From positions 1,078,501-1,142,500 of the forward strand of contig OY365741.1 in the NCBI GenBank assembly GCA_959347425.1: DNA of 64,000 nucleotides. Reading direction: 5' to 3'. A program made the position numbers and the translations under genes. A model generated the notes under the pieces. It did no database searches. It saw nothing but the letters and a program-made list of their open reading frames with translations, and had not been told where the DNA came from. Of this stretch, positions 56,803-64,000 are shown one piece after another; positions within the stretch are counted from its first letter, which is position 1; every line of letters begins with the position of its first letter. The stretch is from an uncultured Amylibacter sp. GTDB lineage: Bacteria; Pseudomonadota; Alphaproteobacteria; Rhodobacterales; Rhodobacteraceae.

Positions 56803-57471
56803 TTAGTTCTCGCCTTTGCGATCTTTACGTTCTGACACAACCCGATTAATGCTAAACAACCGTGCGGGCAAATCATTGGTTGCCTCTATCGTACCAAGGC
56901 GCACACGGGTTACGATATTGCGATTATCGGTCATAGCCCAGCCCTGCAAAACAACAGGGTCATTGCCAAAGATAATCTCTGCAAAGCCCAGCTCTGGCAA
57001 TTTTGGATCGCGAGCAAACACGCTGATGGTATCGCCATTGTCAATCACTTGATAAATAAAATTACTGTTGGCAAAATCCACATTCCGTTGCAAAAAAGGG
57101 GCAAGCGGGGTACGGCTCAAAGGCAACTGCTTTGGGTCGGGATTTGAAAACTTATCAAAAATCGCAACCGTGCCACTATCCACAATCATAATATCATCAT
57201 CATAGGGTGCGTGATAATCAAACCGCAAACGACCAGGCCGTTGCAGATAAAAATCACCAGTACTGCCAGAGCCATCCCAGTTGGTTTGGGCAAAACTGCC
57301 TTTCACCGTTACCAAGGTATTCAGATAGGTGGATATTTCATCCAGCTTTTGCTTATGGGCATCGCTGAGCCCTTGGGCATGAACAGGCAAAGCCAAACAT
57401 GCCAACACAGCAAGAATCGAGAAATTGCGCAGGGCGCGGGTGAAGGCGGGGGTATAAGATAATAATGTCAT
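56803..57471 (-). CDS. LolA-like outer-membrane lipoprotein carrier, copy 2
   Basis: 222 residues from ATG 57471; a longer upstream frame is judged noncoding. Signal peptide FSILAVLACLALPVHA. Core KGSFAQTNWDGSGSTGDFYL and RPGRLRFDYHAPYDDDIMIV. It lies between ftsK and the first lolA on the same strand. ftsK-lolA adjacency is common in Alphaproteobacteria; the tandem duplicate is the unusual part. Which copy is the canonical LolA is not decided. Confidence 0.87.
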   Translation of the reverse strand: MTLLSYTPAFTRALRNFSILAVLACLALPVHAQGLSDAHKQKLDEISTYLNTLVTVKGSFAQTNWDGSGSTGDFYLQRPGRLRFDYHAPYDDDIMIVDSGTVAIFDKFSNPDPKQLPLSRTPLAPFLQRNVDFANSNFIYQVIDNGDTISVFARDPKLPELGFAEIIFGNDPVVLQGWAMTDNRNIVTRVRLGTIEATNDLPARLFSINRVVSERKDRKGEN

Positions 57472-57556
57472 AATCGCGGTTATAGCGACTTTATCAAAAA
57501 TAAAAACCCCCGATGGCAAGATTTTCACAACAATTTGACTAAAAGACACCCCGCCC

Positions 57557-60229
57557 CTAACCATTCTTATCAGGGTTATGGGGTTCTGGCACCAAAACCT
57601 CTCGCTTGCCAACATGATTGGCGGTTGAAACGACTCCGTTTTGTTCCATCTCTTCCACCAGTTTCGCCGCTTTGTTATAGCCAATAGACAGCTTACGTTG
57701 AATATAGGAGGTGGAACATTTGCGGTCTTGGGCGACTATCCAAACGGCGCGGTCATACAGGGCGTTTTCATCCCCGTCCGAGCCGAGGCCCAATACCGCA
57801 TCAATCGACCCGCTTTCATCAGGCGGACCTTTCACGACATTATCCACGTAATCGGGGGCGCCTTGCGCTTTCAGGTGTTTGACAATTTCCTCCACCTCTT
57901 CATCCGAGACGAAAGGCGAGTGAATACGGGTAATCCGCCCACCGCCCGCCATATAGAGCATATCACCCATGCCCAATAATTGCTCTGCGCCCATTTCGCC
58001 CAAAATCGTACGGCTGTCAACTTTGGAGGTCACTTGGAACGACACCCGCGTGGGGAAATTCGCCTTAATCGTGCCAGTAATCACATCAACCGAGGGTCGT
58101 TGCGTTGCCATAATCAAATGAATGCCAGAGGCACGTGCCATCTGCGCCAGCCGTTGAATACAGGCTTCAATTTCTTTGCCCGCGACCATCATCAAATCGG
58201 CCATTTCATCCACGACAACAACGATATAGGGTAGTTTTTGCGGAGTTATCACTTCGGTTTCAAAAATCGGCTCGCCCGAGTCTTGGCAAAATCCGGTTTG
58301 CACGGTGCGTTCAAAGTTTTCATTTTTGGATAATGCGTCTTTCACCTTGTCATTATAGCCAATGATATTGCGCACACCCATTTTTGACATTTTGCGATAG
58401 CGGTCTTCCATCTCTCCCACCACCCATTTTAACGCGGCAACGGCTTTTTTCGGGTCGGTGACAACGGGGGATAATAGGTGCGGGATACCATCATAAACGC
58501 TGAGCTCTAACATCTTTGGGTCAATCATAATAATGCGGCATTCCTCTGGGCTGAGCTTATATAACAGTGATAAAATCATGGTGTTTATGGCAACGGATTT
58601 GCCAGAACCTGTTGTGCCAGCGATTAAAAGGTGGGGCATTTTGGATAAATCGGCAGCTTCGGTTTTGCCCGATATATCTTTGCCCAAGGCAAGCGGCAGT
58701 TTCGCCGTACCATCACCATAAGATTGCGACGATAGGATTTCGCGTAAATAAACCGTCTCGCGGTTTTCATTCGGCAGCTCTATACCAATAACGGTACGGC
58801 CCGGAACCGTGGAAACCCGCGCCGCCAAAGCCGACATCGACCTGGCAATATCATCCGCTAGCCCAATCACACGGCTGGCTTTTAATCCAGGCACAGGCTC
58901 CAATTCATAAAGGGTGACGACAGGGCCTGGATGAACCGAGGTAATATCGCCACGCACCCCGTAGGTTTCCAAAATGTTTTCCAACATACGGGCGTTTTCT
59001 TGCAAGGCAGAATCGCTCTGCTGGGCGCGTTGCACGGGGGGTGCGCTGGATAAAAGCCCAAGCGGGGGAAAGACAAACGTCTCACCCGTGGTGGCTGCGG
59101 GCAAAAGGTCGGGTTGAGTCTCTGCCTTGGCTTGGCGTGATTGACGGGTCGGGCGGACGGGGGCGTGTTGCACGACTGGTTTTTGTGGAATAACGTGGGC
59201 GGTTGCGTCCATGTTTGCATCGGGGGTGTGAGGCGGCACAGGCTCTTGCGCCAGAAATGACGGCTCTTGCCGTCCGCCCAAGGCACCATCCAAAATACGG
59301 TCATACTCATCCTCCTGCGGGTTTTTCTTTTGCTGGATAAGCTCTTTTATCCTTTGGGCGATTCGCGGGCGAATCAAATCTGCCTCCGATTGCGGGGAGT
59401 CGGTAAAATCCGACACAGGACGGTCGCCCAATTCTTGACGCATATTATCGGTTTGCCACTCTGCCGCGGCGGCATCATAGGCGGCTTCGTCATAGGGGAT
59501 TTCCTCCGTATCGCGACTGAAGCGGGATTTTATAGCGTTCCACGTCCCGCGACATATCCCCGCTATTATCATGGTCAGCATCCGCCAGCCAAAGCCAACC
59601 AGCCACCGCACCAAGGCATAAAGCGCGAAAACCGCAGCCATACCATAGCCCGCGATGGTTTTGCCTTCCGTCCAACGTAAGCCAAACGCCAGCATCCCAG
59701 ACCAGACCAGTGCGCCCAACAGGGCAAAATATAACCCCACCCAAGCCATGCTCGGCAAAGGATAAAAATTCAAAATATAGGTCAGCAGAGCATCACCCAA
59801 TAACCCACCCATCGGCCAGCTTTCCTGCCAAAAGCCAGGCACAGGATAGGTTGCCAGATGCACGCAAAGTATCAAGGTAAAAAACGGCCAAACCAAGGCG
59901 TGCCAACGACGCGGACGATGCTCTGCCCTGAAAAACCGCACCCCCCAAGCCACGCATAAGGTCGGCAAAACCCACGCCGCCCAGCCGATAACGAGGAATA
60001 AAGCCGTGGCAATCGTTGCCCCGGTACGCCCAAACCGATTATCCACGGGGCCAGTGGTTTCATTGAATAAATTCGGATCAACGGCAGAATAGCTGAACAA
60101 AATAACAAACAGCGCAACACCCAGCGTGGCAATCACCACCCCCGATAATTCCGCCAATCGCTTTTGCATATTGGTTTTTGTTTGCGTCCCGAATAGGGGA
60201 TTTTCGAACAAAGAGTCTCTTACAGCCAT
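57557..60229 (-). CDS. ftsK: DNA translocase FtsK
   Basis: 890 residues. N-terminal membrane region (about residues 25-220, four or more helices), a Pro/Gln-rich linker (residues 260-400), the RecA-like motor with Walker A GTTGSGKSVAIN and Walker B VVVVDEMADLM, and a C-terminal winged-helix gamma domain (TSYIQRKLSIGYNKAAKLVEEME) that reads KOPS-type sequences. It coordinates chromosome segregation with division. Followed by the lolA pair. Confidence 0.96.
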   Translation of the reverse strand: MAVRDSLFENPLFGTQTKTNMQKRLAELSGVVIATLGVALFVILFSYSAVDPNLFNETTGPVDNRFGRTGATIATALFLVIGWAAWVLPTLCVAWGVRFFRAEHRPRRWHALVWPFFTLILCVHLATYPVPGFWQESWPMGGLLGDALLTYILNFYPLPSMAWVGLYFALLGALVWSGMLAFGLRWTEGKTIAGYGMAAVFALYALVRWLVGFGWRMLTMIIAGICRGTWNAIKSRFSRDTEEIPYDEAAYDAAAAEWQTDNMRQELGDRPVSDFTDSPQSEADLIRPRIAQRIKELIQQKKNPQEDEYDRILDGALGGRQEPSFLAQEPVPPHTPDANMDATAHVIPQKPVVQHAPVRPTRQSRQAKAETQPDLLPAATTGETFVFPPLGLLSSAPPVQRAQQSDSALQENARMLENILETYGVRGDITSVHPGPVVTLYELEPVPGLKASRVIGLADDIARSMSALAARVSTVPGRTVIGIELPNENRETVYLREILSSQSYGDGTAKLPLALGKDISGKTEAADLSKMPHLLIAGTTGSGKSVAINTMILSLLYKLSPEECRIIMIDPKMLELSVYDGIPHLLSPVVTDPKKAVAALKWVVGEMEDRYRKMSKMGVRNIIGYNDKVKDALSKNENFERTVQTGFCQDSGEPIFETEVITPQKLPYIVVVVDEMADLMMVAGKEIEACIQRLAQMARASGIHLIMATQRPSVDVITGTIKANFPTRVSFQVTSKVDSRTILGEMGAEQLLGMGDMLYMAGGGRITRIHSPFVSDEEVEEIVKHLKAQGAPDYVDNVVKGPPDESGSIDAVLGLGSDGDENALYDRAVWIVAQDRKCSTSYIQRKLSIGYNKAAKLVEEMEQNGVVSTANHVGKREVLVPEPHNPDKNG

Positions 60230-60232
60230 AAT

Positions 60233-61429
60233 TTAATCCTTTTTAATTTCATATAGACACGCGGCAATGTTACGTAATCCGGTTTCGGTTTCTCTCAATG
60301 GTGCACAGAGGGCAACGCGGATATAGTTTTTTCCGGGGTCTGTGCCGTCATCAGTTTTCTTACTTAAATACGCCCCAGGCAACACCTGCACCCCCGTATC
60401 TTGCCAGAGTTTCAATGTCGCAGATTCGCTATCCTTAACAGGCAACCACAAAAAGAACCCCGCGCGAATCGGGGTATAACCGGCAACCCCGCCAAACAAT
60501 TTATTGGCGATTTGATATTTTTCACGATATAACGCACGATTCGCTTTCACATGCACCTCATCATTCCACGCGGCAATACTAACCCGTTGCAAGGGGAGTG
60601 GCAGGGCCGGTGCGCTATAACTACGCAGGTGGTTTAACGCCGCGATATTTTTCGCGCCACTGGCAGCAAAGCCAGAGCGCAAACCAGGCAGGTTTGAACG
60701 TTTGGAGAGCGAATGAAAAGACACAACGCGGTTTTCATCCGCGCCAAATTTACGTGCCATTTGCAAACCGCCAAGCGGCGGGCTCCCCTCATAAATATCG
60801 CCATAACATTCATCCGCGAAAATAATAAAATCGTGTTTTTCTGCCAGTGATAACAGGTCTTGCCAATAGGCTTCATCGGCAGTCGCACCTTGCGGATTGG
60901 ACGGCGAGCACAGATAACAAATCGCGGTCTCATCCAGCGTTTTCGCAGGGAGGGCTTTGAAATTCGGCAAAAACCCGGCATCCTCCGTGGCGGGGACAAA
61001 AATCGGCTGTGCCCAGCATGCCAGTGCGGCCGCACCATAGACTTGATAAAACGGATTGGGCACCAGAATTTTCGGCGTGGCGTTGTTTTTGCGTTCGGGG
61101 CAGAGGGCAAGGGCCGAACTAAACAACCCCTCCCGCGTGCCACAAAGCGAGATAATGTTGTCTTGCGGGGATAAATCAACACCATAACGGGTATGAAACC
61201 ACCGCGCAATCGCGTCCAGCAAATCGTCAATCCCCTCGGTCGGCGGATAATCGGCAAAACGCGCGATATGCTCGGCAATAATCGGGGCGACAAAATCGGG
61301 CATCGCATGGCGGGGTTCGCCAACAGACATGGAAAGTGGCACACCCCCCGCTGGATGTTCATCCAACAAGCCACGCAATCGCGTAAATACATAGTCATGA
61401 AGGTCTGCAAACCTATGCGGGAGCTCCAT
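60233..61429 (-). CDS. Class I/II aminotransferase, DapC-like
   Basis: 398 residues. Fold-type I: PPTEGIDDLLDAIARW, CSPSNPQGATAD, IIFADECYGDIYEG, PLP lysine in SFHSLSKRSNLPGLRSGF. Alphaproteobacterial succinyldiaminopimelate aminotransferases (DapC) look like this, which would place it in lysine and peptidoglycan precursor synthesis; alternatives such as aspartate or alanine aminotransferase remain. It directly precedes ftsK (3-base gap). Confidence 0.85.
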   Translation of the reverse strand: MELPHRFADLHDYVFTRLRGLLDEHPAGGVPLSMSVGEPRHAMPDFVAPIIAEHIARFADYPPTEGIDDLLDAIARWFHTRYGVDLSPQDNIISLCGTREGLFSSALALCPERKNNATPKILVPNPFYQVYGAAALACWAQPIFVPATEDAGFLPNFKALPAKTLDETAICYLCSPSNPQGATADEAYWQDLLSLAEKHDFIIFADECYGDIYEGSPPLGGLQMARKFGADENRVVSFHSLSKRSNLPGLRSGFAASGAKNIAALNHLRSYSAPALPLPLQRVSIAAWNDEVHVKANRALYREKYQIANKLFGGVAGYTPIRAGFFLWLPVKDSESATLKLWQDTGVQVLPGAYLSKKTDDGTDPGKNYIRVALCAPLRETETGLRNIAACLYEIKKD

Positions 61430-61631
61430 CAGTGCCTCTTTTTTAACCGGATCTAACGTCCTTTGATTGGGTTTATAGCAAGTTTTATCGCCCTAGCCAA
61501 GTGGTATTTTGGTTTTTAGGGGAATTTTGCGGGCAAACTATGGTATTTTTGTGGTATTTTTGTCTAATTTTTATTTGGGCTGGCGTTTGTCGGGCTTGGA
61601 ATAGCGTGTGATAAAGGATAAAACCCGCGTT

Positions 61632-62927
61632 ATGGCAGGTGTGAAAAAACAAATGAAACCGGATGTTGTACCCGATGTTGTAATTGCGGGGGGAGGTATC
61701 AACGGCGCGGTGCTTGCCTTGGGGCTGGCGCGGATTGGGCTGGCGGTTGTCGTGGTTGATAAGGGTGCGGCTACGGGTAAGACCTCAGGTAAGACCGAGC
61801 CCGATGGACGTGCCTATGCCCTGAACCTTGGTGTGCAGAAGATGCTGACGGTTTTTGGATTGTGGGCAGATTTGCAAGCCCATGCCGAACCGATTTTGGA
61901 TATGAAAATCAGCGATGCTAGGGGGGGTGTCAGTGGCGATGCAAATGGAGCGGGGATTTCCCCATTTTATCTGCATTTCACCAAGACTATGATGGAGGGC
62001 GAAGCCCTGGGCTTCTTGATAGAGGACGCACCCCTACGCGGTGTTTTATCAAAAGCCGTGGATAAACACCCCCTAATTACCGTTTTATCAAATACTCAAG
62101 TTAGCGGGCATACCCTCACGAATGGCGGGGTGGAAGTGACCCTTTCCCCCAATAAAACCCCCAACAAAACCATCCACGCCAAACTGCTGATTGGCTGTGA
62201 TGGACGCGACTCAAAGGTCGCAAAAAACGCAGGTATAGTCCGTATTGGCTGGGATTATCCGCAATCGGCATTGGTCTGTGCGCTCCGCCATACCAAACCG
62301 CATCACGGCACGGCGCATCAGATTTTCACCCCGAACGGTCCTTTGGCGGTATTGCCCCTACGTGGCAATCGTGTTTCCATCGTTTGGACGCAGGAGTGCA
62401 AACGCGCCGCCCTTATCCATGGTTTGGATGACGCGGGCTATTTGGCAACCTTACGTGAAACGCTGGGGGATTTTCTGGGCAAAGTCGCGTTGGATGGCAC
62501 GCGGGGTGCCTATCCCTTGGGCTTGGCATTGACCGAGTCCTTTGTGCGGGCGCGGGTTGCCTTGGTTGGCGATAGTGCGCATGGGATTCATCCTTTGGCT
62601 GGGCAGGGGTTAAACCTTGGGCTGTTTGATAGTGCCGCCTTGTGCCAAGTTTTGTTTGACGCGGCGCAAAATGGCGAGGATATCGGGGCGGTGAGTGTCC
62701 TGCATCGCTATCAGGTTTGGCGGCGGTTTGATACCTGCGCGATGGCACTGGCAACCGATGGGCTGAACCGTTTGTTTTCTAACGATGTGCCGCTGGTGCG
62801 TGGACTACGCGGGCTGGGGCTGGGGGCAATCAATGCTCTGCCCTTTGCCAAACAGGGGTTTGCACGGTTGGGCGCAGGGGCGAGTGCAGACGTGCCAAAA
62901 TTTATGCAGGGACGAGAGTTGTTTTAG
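61632..62927 (+). CDS. UbiH/UbiF/COQ6-family FAD monooxygenase
   Basis: 431 residues. FAD motif near the N-terminus (IAGGGINGAVLALGLARIG), the GCDGRDSKV motif, and VGDSAHGIHPLAGQGLNLGL. The family hydroxylates the ubiquinone ring; which position cannot be told. ATG 61632 is chosen; a GTG eight codons earlier and an ATG at 61653 are alternatives. The 202 bases before it carry a duplicated GGTATTTTTGT but no gene. Confidence 0.9.
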   Translation: MAGVKKQMKPDVVPDVVIAGGGINGAVLALGLARIGLAVVVVDKGAATGKTSGKTEPDGRAYALNLGVQKMLTVFGLWADLQAHAEPILDMKISDARGGVSGDANGAGISPFYLHFTKTMMEGEALGFLIEDAPLRGVLSKAVDKHPLITVLSNTQVSGHTLTNGGVEVTLSPNKTPNKTIHAKLLIGCDGRDSKVAKNAGIVRIGWDYPQSALVCALRHTKPHHGTAHQIFTPNGPLAVLPLRGNRVSIVWTQECKRAALIHGLDDAGYLATLRETLGDFLGKVALDGTRGAYPLGLALTESFVRARVALVGDSAHGIHPLAGQGLNLGLFDSAALCQVLFDAAQNGEDIGAVSVLHRYQVWRRFDTCAMALATDGLNRLFSNDVPLVRGLRGLGLGAINALPFAKQGFARLGAGASADVPKFMQGRELF

Positions 62928-62930
62928 GGA

Positions 62931-63155
62931 TTAATCACTAATCGGCAAAGACTCATCCACCAGCATAATCGGGATACCACCGCGAATCGGGAAAACACGG
63001 CGGGCTTTGCGGGAAATCAGTTGCCCCTTGGCCGCATCATACTCTAATGCTCCGCCCGTTATTGGGCAGACCAAAACCTCTAACATCGCGCCGTTTATCG
63101 GCTCTTTTGCCTCCCCAGCAGATTTTGTCCCCGATTTTGTCTCCGAATTTTTCAC
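62931..63155 (-). CDS. Trm112-like zinc-ribbon-type protein (UPF0434 family)
   Basis: 74 residues. [16 protein letters not shown] and [14 protein letters not shown] match the Trm112/YcaR family, which in other organisms activates methyltransferases. The 20-residue N-terminal lead ([17 protein letters not shown]) is longer than usual. Start overlaps the end of the Lon-N gene by 4 bases. The protein ends -ISD with TAA next to an AATCACTAATCGG heptamer-like sequence. Confidence 0.85.
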   Translation of the reverse strand: MKNSETKSGTKSAGEAKEPINGAMLEVLVCPITGGALEYDAAKGQLISRKARRVFPIRGGIPIMLVDESLPISD

Positions 63156-63817
63156 TGCAAAACCTCTTGGCTGTTTTCACCAGCACTTAACGCGAAACTC
63201 ATCAGAGTATAGAGCATATCTGCCCGTCCTTGGGCATTCACAGCCTCTATTAACGCCTGTTTTTCTTGCGGAGAAAACGGGCAAATCATTGATAACACAT
63301 TAACCAAATACTCGCCATCCGCCTCTTCCAAAAATTCCTTATCTATCGACAAATCGTTTTGTTTCAAATAGGGTGTTAAAATATCCATCAAAGCCGCGCA
63401 ATTCACATCTTCGCCCAAATTCTGCGCCGTACCTGCCTTTAAATCCACCCAATCCACTTCGGCACGTAAATACGGAGTGGTTTTGCGTTTCAAATTAACA
63501 ACGCGAAACCGCGTCAAGCCAATCAGGGCGATTTTATAGCTGTCATCTTCCACCTCGCGCAGTTCAATAATCCGCCCAGCACAGCCCATCTGGGCAAGGT
63601 CAGCTTTCACCTTCCCCGCTTTTACCTCTGGTTTTTTATCGTGTTCCAAAGGTTGAATAATCCCAACTAAACGATGGTCGGTTTTCATCGCATCGTCAAT
63701 CATACGGACATAGCGGGGTTCAAAAACCTCCAACGGCAATCGCAGGTGCGGCAAAAGCACCGCCCCCATCAGGGGAAACAATGGCAAAGTATCTGGCAAT
63801 TTAAAAGCACGAGTCAT
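63152..63817 (-). CDS. Lon N-terminal (LON substrate-binding) domain protein
   Basis: 221 residues, covering only the Lon N-terminal domain: [26 protein letters not shown] at the start (split here as the conserved PLFPL and LEVFEPRY), then [16 protein letters not shown]. No ATPase or protease part. Such stand-alone proteins are common in Alphaproteobacteria beside the Trm112-like gene; function unknown. Confidence 0.87.
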   Translation of the reverse strand: MTRAFKLPDTLPLFPLMGAVLLPHLRLPLEVFEPRYVRMIDDAMKTDHRLVGIIQPLEHDKKPEVKAGKVKADLAQMGCAGRIIELREVEDDSYKIALIGLTRFRVVNLKRKTTPYLRAEVDWVDLKAGTAQNLGEDVNCAALMDILTPYLKQNDLSIDKEFLEEADGEYLVNVLSMICPFSPQEKQALIEAVNAQGRADMLYTLMSFALSAGENSQEVLQ

Positions 63818-63870
63818 AAAGGCTCTTTACGCGGTTTATTCAGATAAAACAAGGCGGGTTTTAAATGCGA

Positions 63871-64000
63871 TTAAAATAACCCATCCAACGCGGCAATTAA
63901 CGCCGCCGAATCTTTGATATCAAGGCGTACGGGCAGCGACATCACTTTATCCTGCCAAGCGGGTTCCATCCGTACTTTATCCTTTTCCGTGCATAAAAGC
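63871..64000 (-). CDS. lpxK: Tetraacyldisaccharide 4'-kinase, C-terminal end (truncated by window edge)
   Basis: 43 residues of a minus-strand frame entering from the right edge: LLCTEKDKVRMEP, then LPVRLDIKDSAALIAAL and stop TAA at 63871-63873. The T-E-K-D-x-V-R motif near the C-terminus is typical of LpxK, the lipid A 4'-kinase. Too short to confirm fully; the frame has no stop in the visible part. Confidence 0.65.
   Translation of the reverse strand, partial: LLCTEKDKVRMEPAWQDKVMSLPVRLDIKDSAALIAALDGLF

Noticed and set aside
57472..57684. 71-codon extension of the second lolA
   Set aside because: It overlaps the end of ftsK and lacks coding character; a signal peptide follows ATG 57471 immediately.
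61430..61631. Duplicated GGTATTTTTGT upstream of the ubiH-type gene
   Set aside because: Only two short AT-rich copies; likely chance or slippage, no operator known.

Overview
The window reads as a chromosomal segment of an alphaproteobacterium, probably a free-living marine lineage (SAR116-like is my guess; no rRNA is present to settle it). Pointers are the NDUFS4-like complex I accessory protein, the ftsK-lolA and isoaspartyl methyltransferase-tolC orders, a heterotetrameric sarcosine oxidase operon, a B12-dependent ribonucleotide reductase and an Entner-Doudoroff route. Coding density is high, many genes overlap by 4 bases, and nearly everything is housekeeping or central metabolism.

Layout. 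0-10 kb: start of rpsA (minus strand, truncated by the window), an AT-rich cassette of three co-directional genes (DGQHR protein, GIY-YIG nuclease, ParB-like protein), a gap-edd-SDR operon, an orphan DNA methyltransferase, a thiolase, tRNA-Arg and a complex I accessory protein. 10-21 kb: uvrB bracketed by inverted heptamer repeats, a 483-residue membrane orphan, a Sel1 protein, a MalY/PatB-type lyase, def-fmt, a CCA-adding/poly(A) enzyme, hslO, and a divergent HPt / receiver-PP2C pair. 21-33 kb: polar amino-acid ABC transporter (binding protein and two permeases, no ATPase here), argG, soxBDAG, acetoacetyl-CoA synthetase. 32.6-35.0 kb: a second AT-rich insert, a ParB-like protein divergent from a Dam-type methylase. 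35-44 kb: eda, a thioredoxin-TPR chaperone, xth, an OmpR-type regulator, ribA, an L,D-transpeptidase, a TolC-like channel, an isoaspartyl methyltransferase homolog, a DUF2235 hydrolase and eno. 44.8-45.2 kb: a gene-free stretch with a tandemly duplicated, base-paired element that looks like an undescribed structured RNA. 45-64 kb: ispH-methyltransferase-rnhA-EamA operon, GNAT, pyrE, bioY, nrdJ, tRNA-Pro, AEC transporter, lytic transglycosylase-like lipoprotein, two tandem lolA genes, ftsK, an aminotransferase, a ubiH-type monooxygenase, a Trm112-like protein, a Lon-N protein and the end of lpxK.

How parts fit. gap, edd, the SDR and, 30 kb away, eda form an Entner-Doudoroff set. soxBDAG releases one-carbon units from sarcosine. 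Thiolase and acetoacetyl-CoA synthetase suggest ketone or polyhydroxybutyrate turnover. Three DNA methyltransferases occur with no recognisable cognate endonuclease. Three proteins carry ParB-superfamily loop motifs (DGQHR, EGQRR, EGNRR) and lie in two AT-rich inserts.

Two things stand out beyond the genes: (1) the 44.9-45.2 kb element, with two modules sharing sequence and a stem that shows a compensatory base change; (2) tandem heptanucleotide arrays of several sequences (GAATTGT, AATCGTT, TTAGTTG, TAAAAAT) at gene borders, which often supply the last codons and stop codon of the neighbouring gene.
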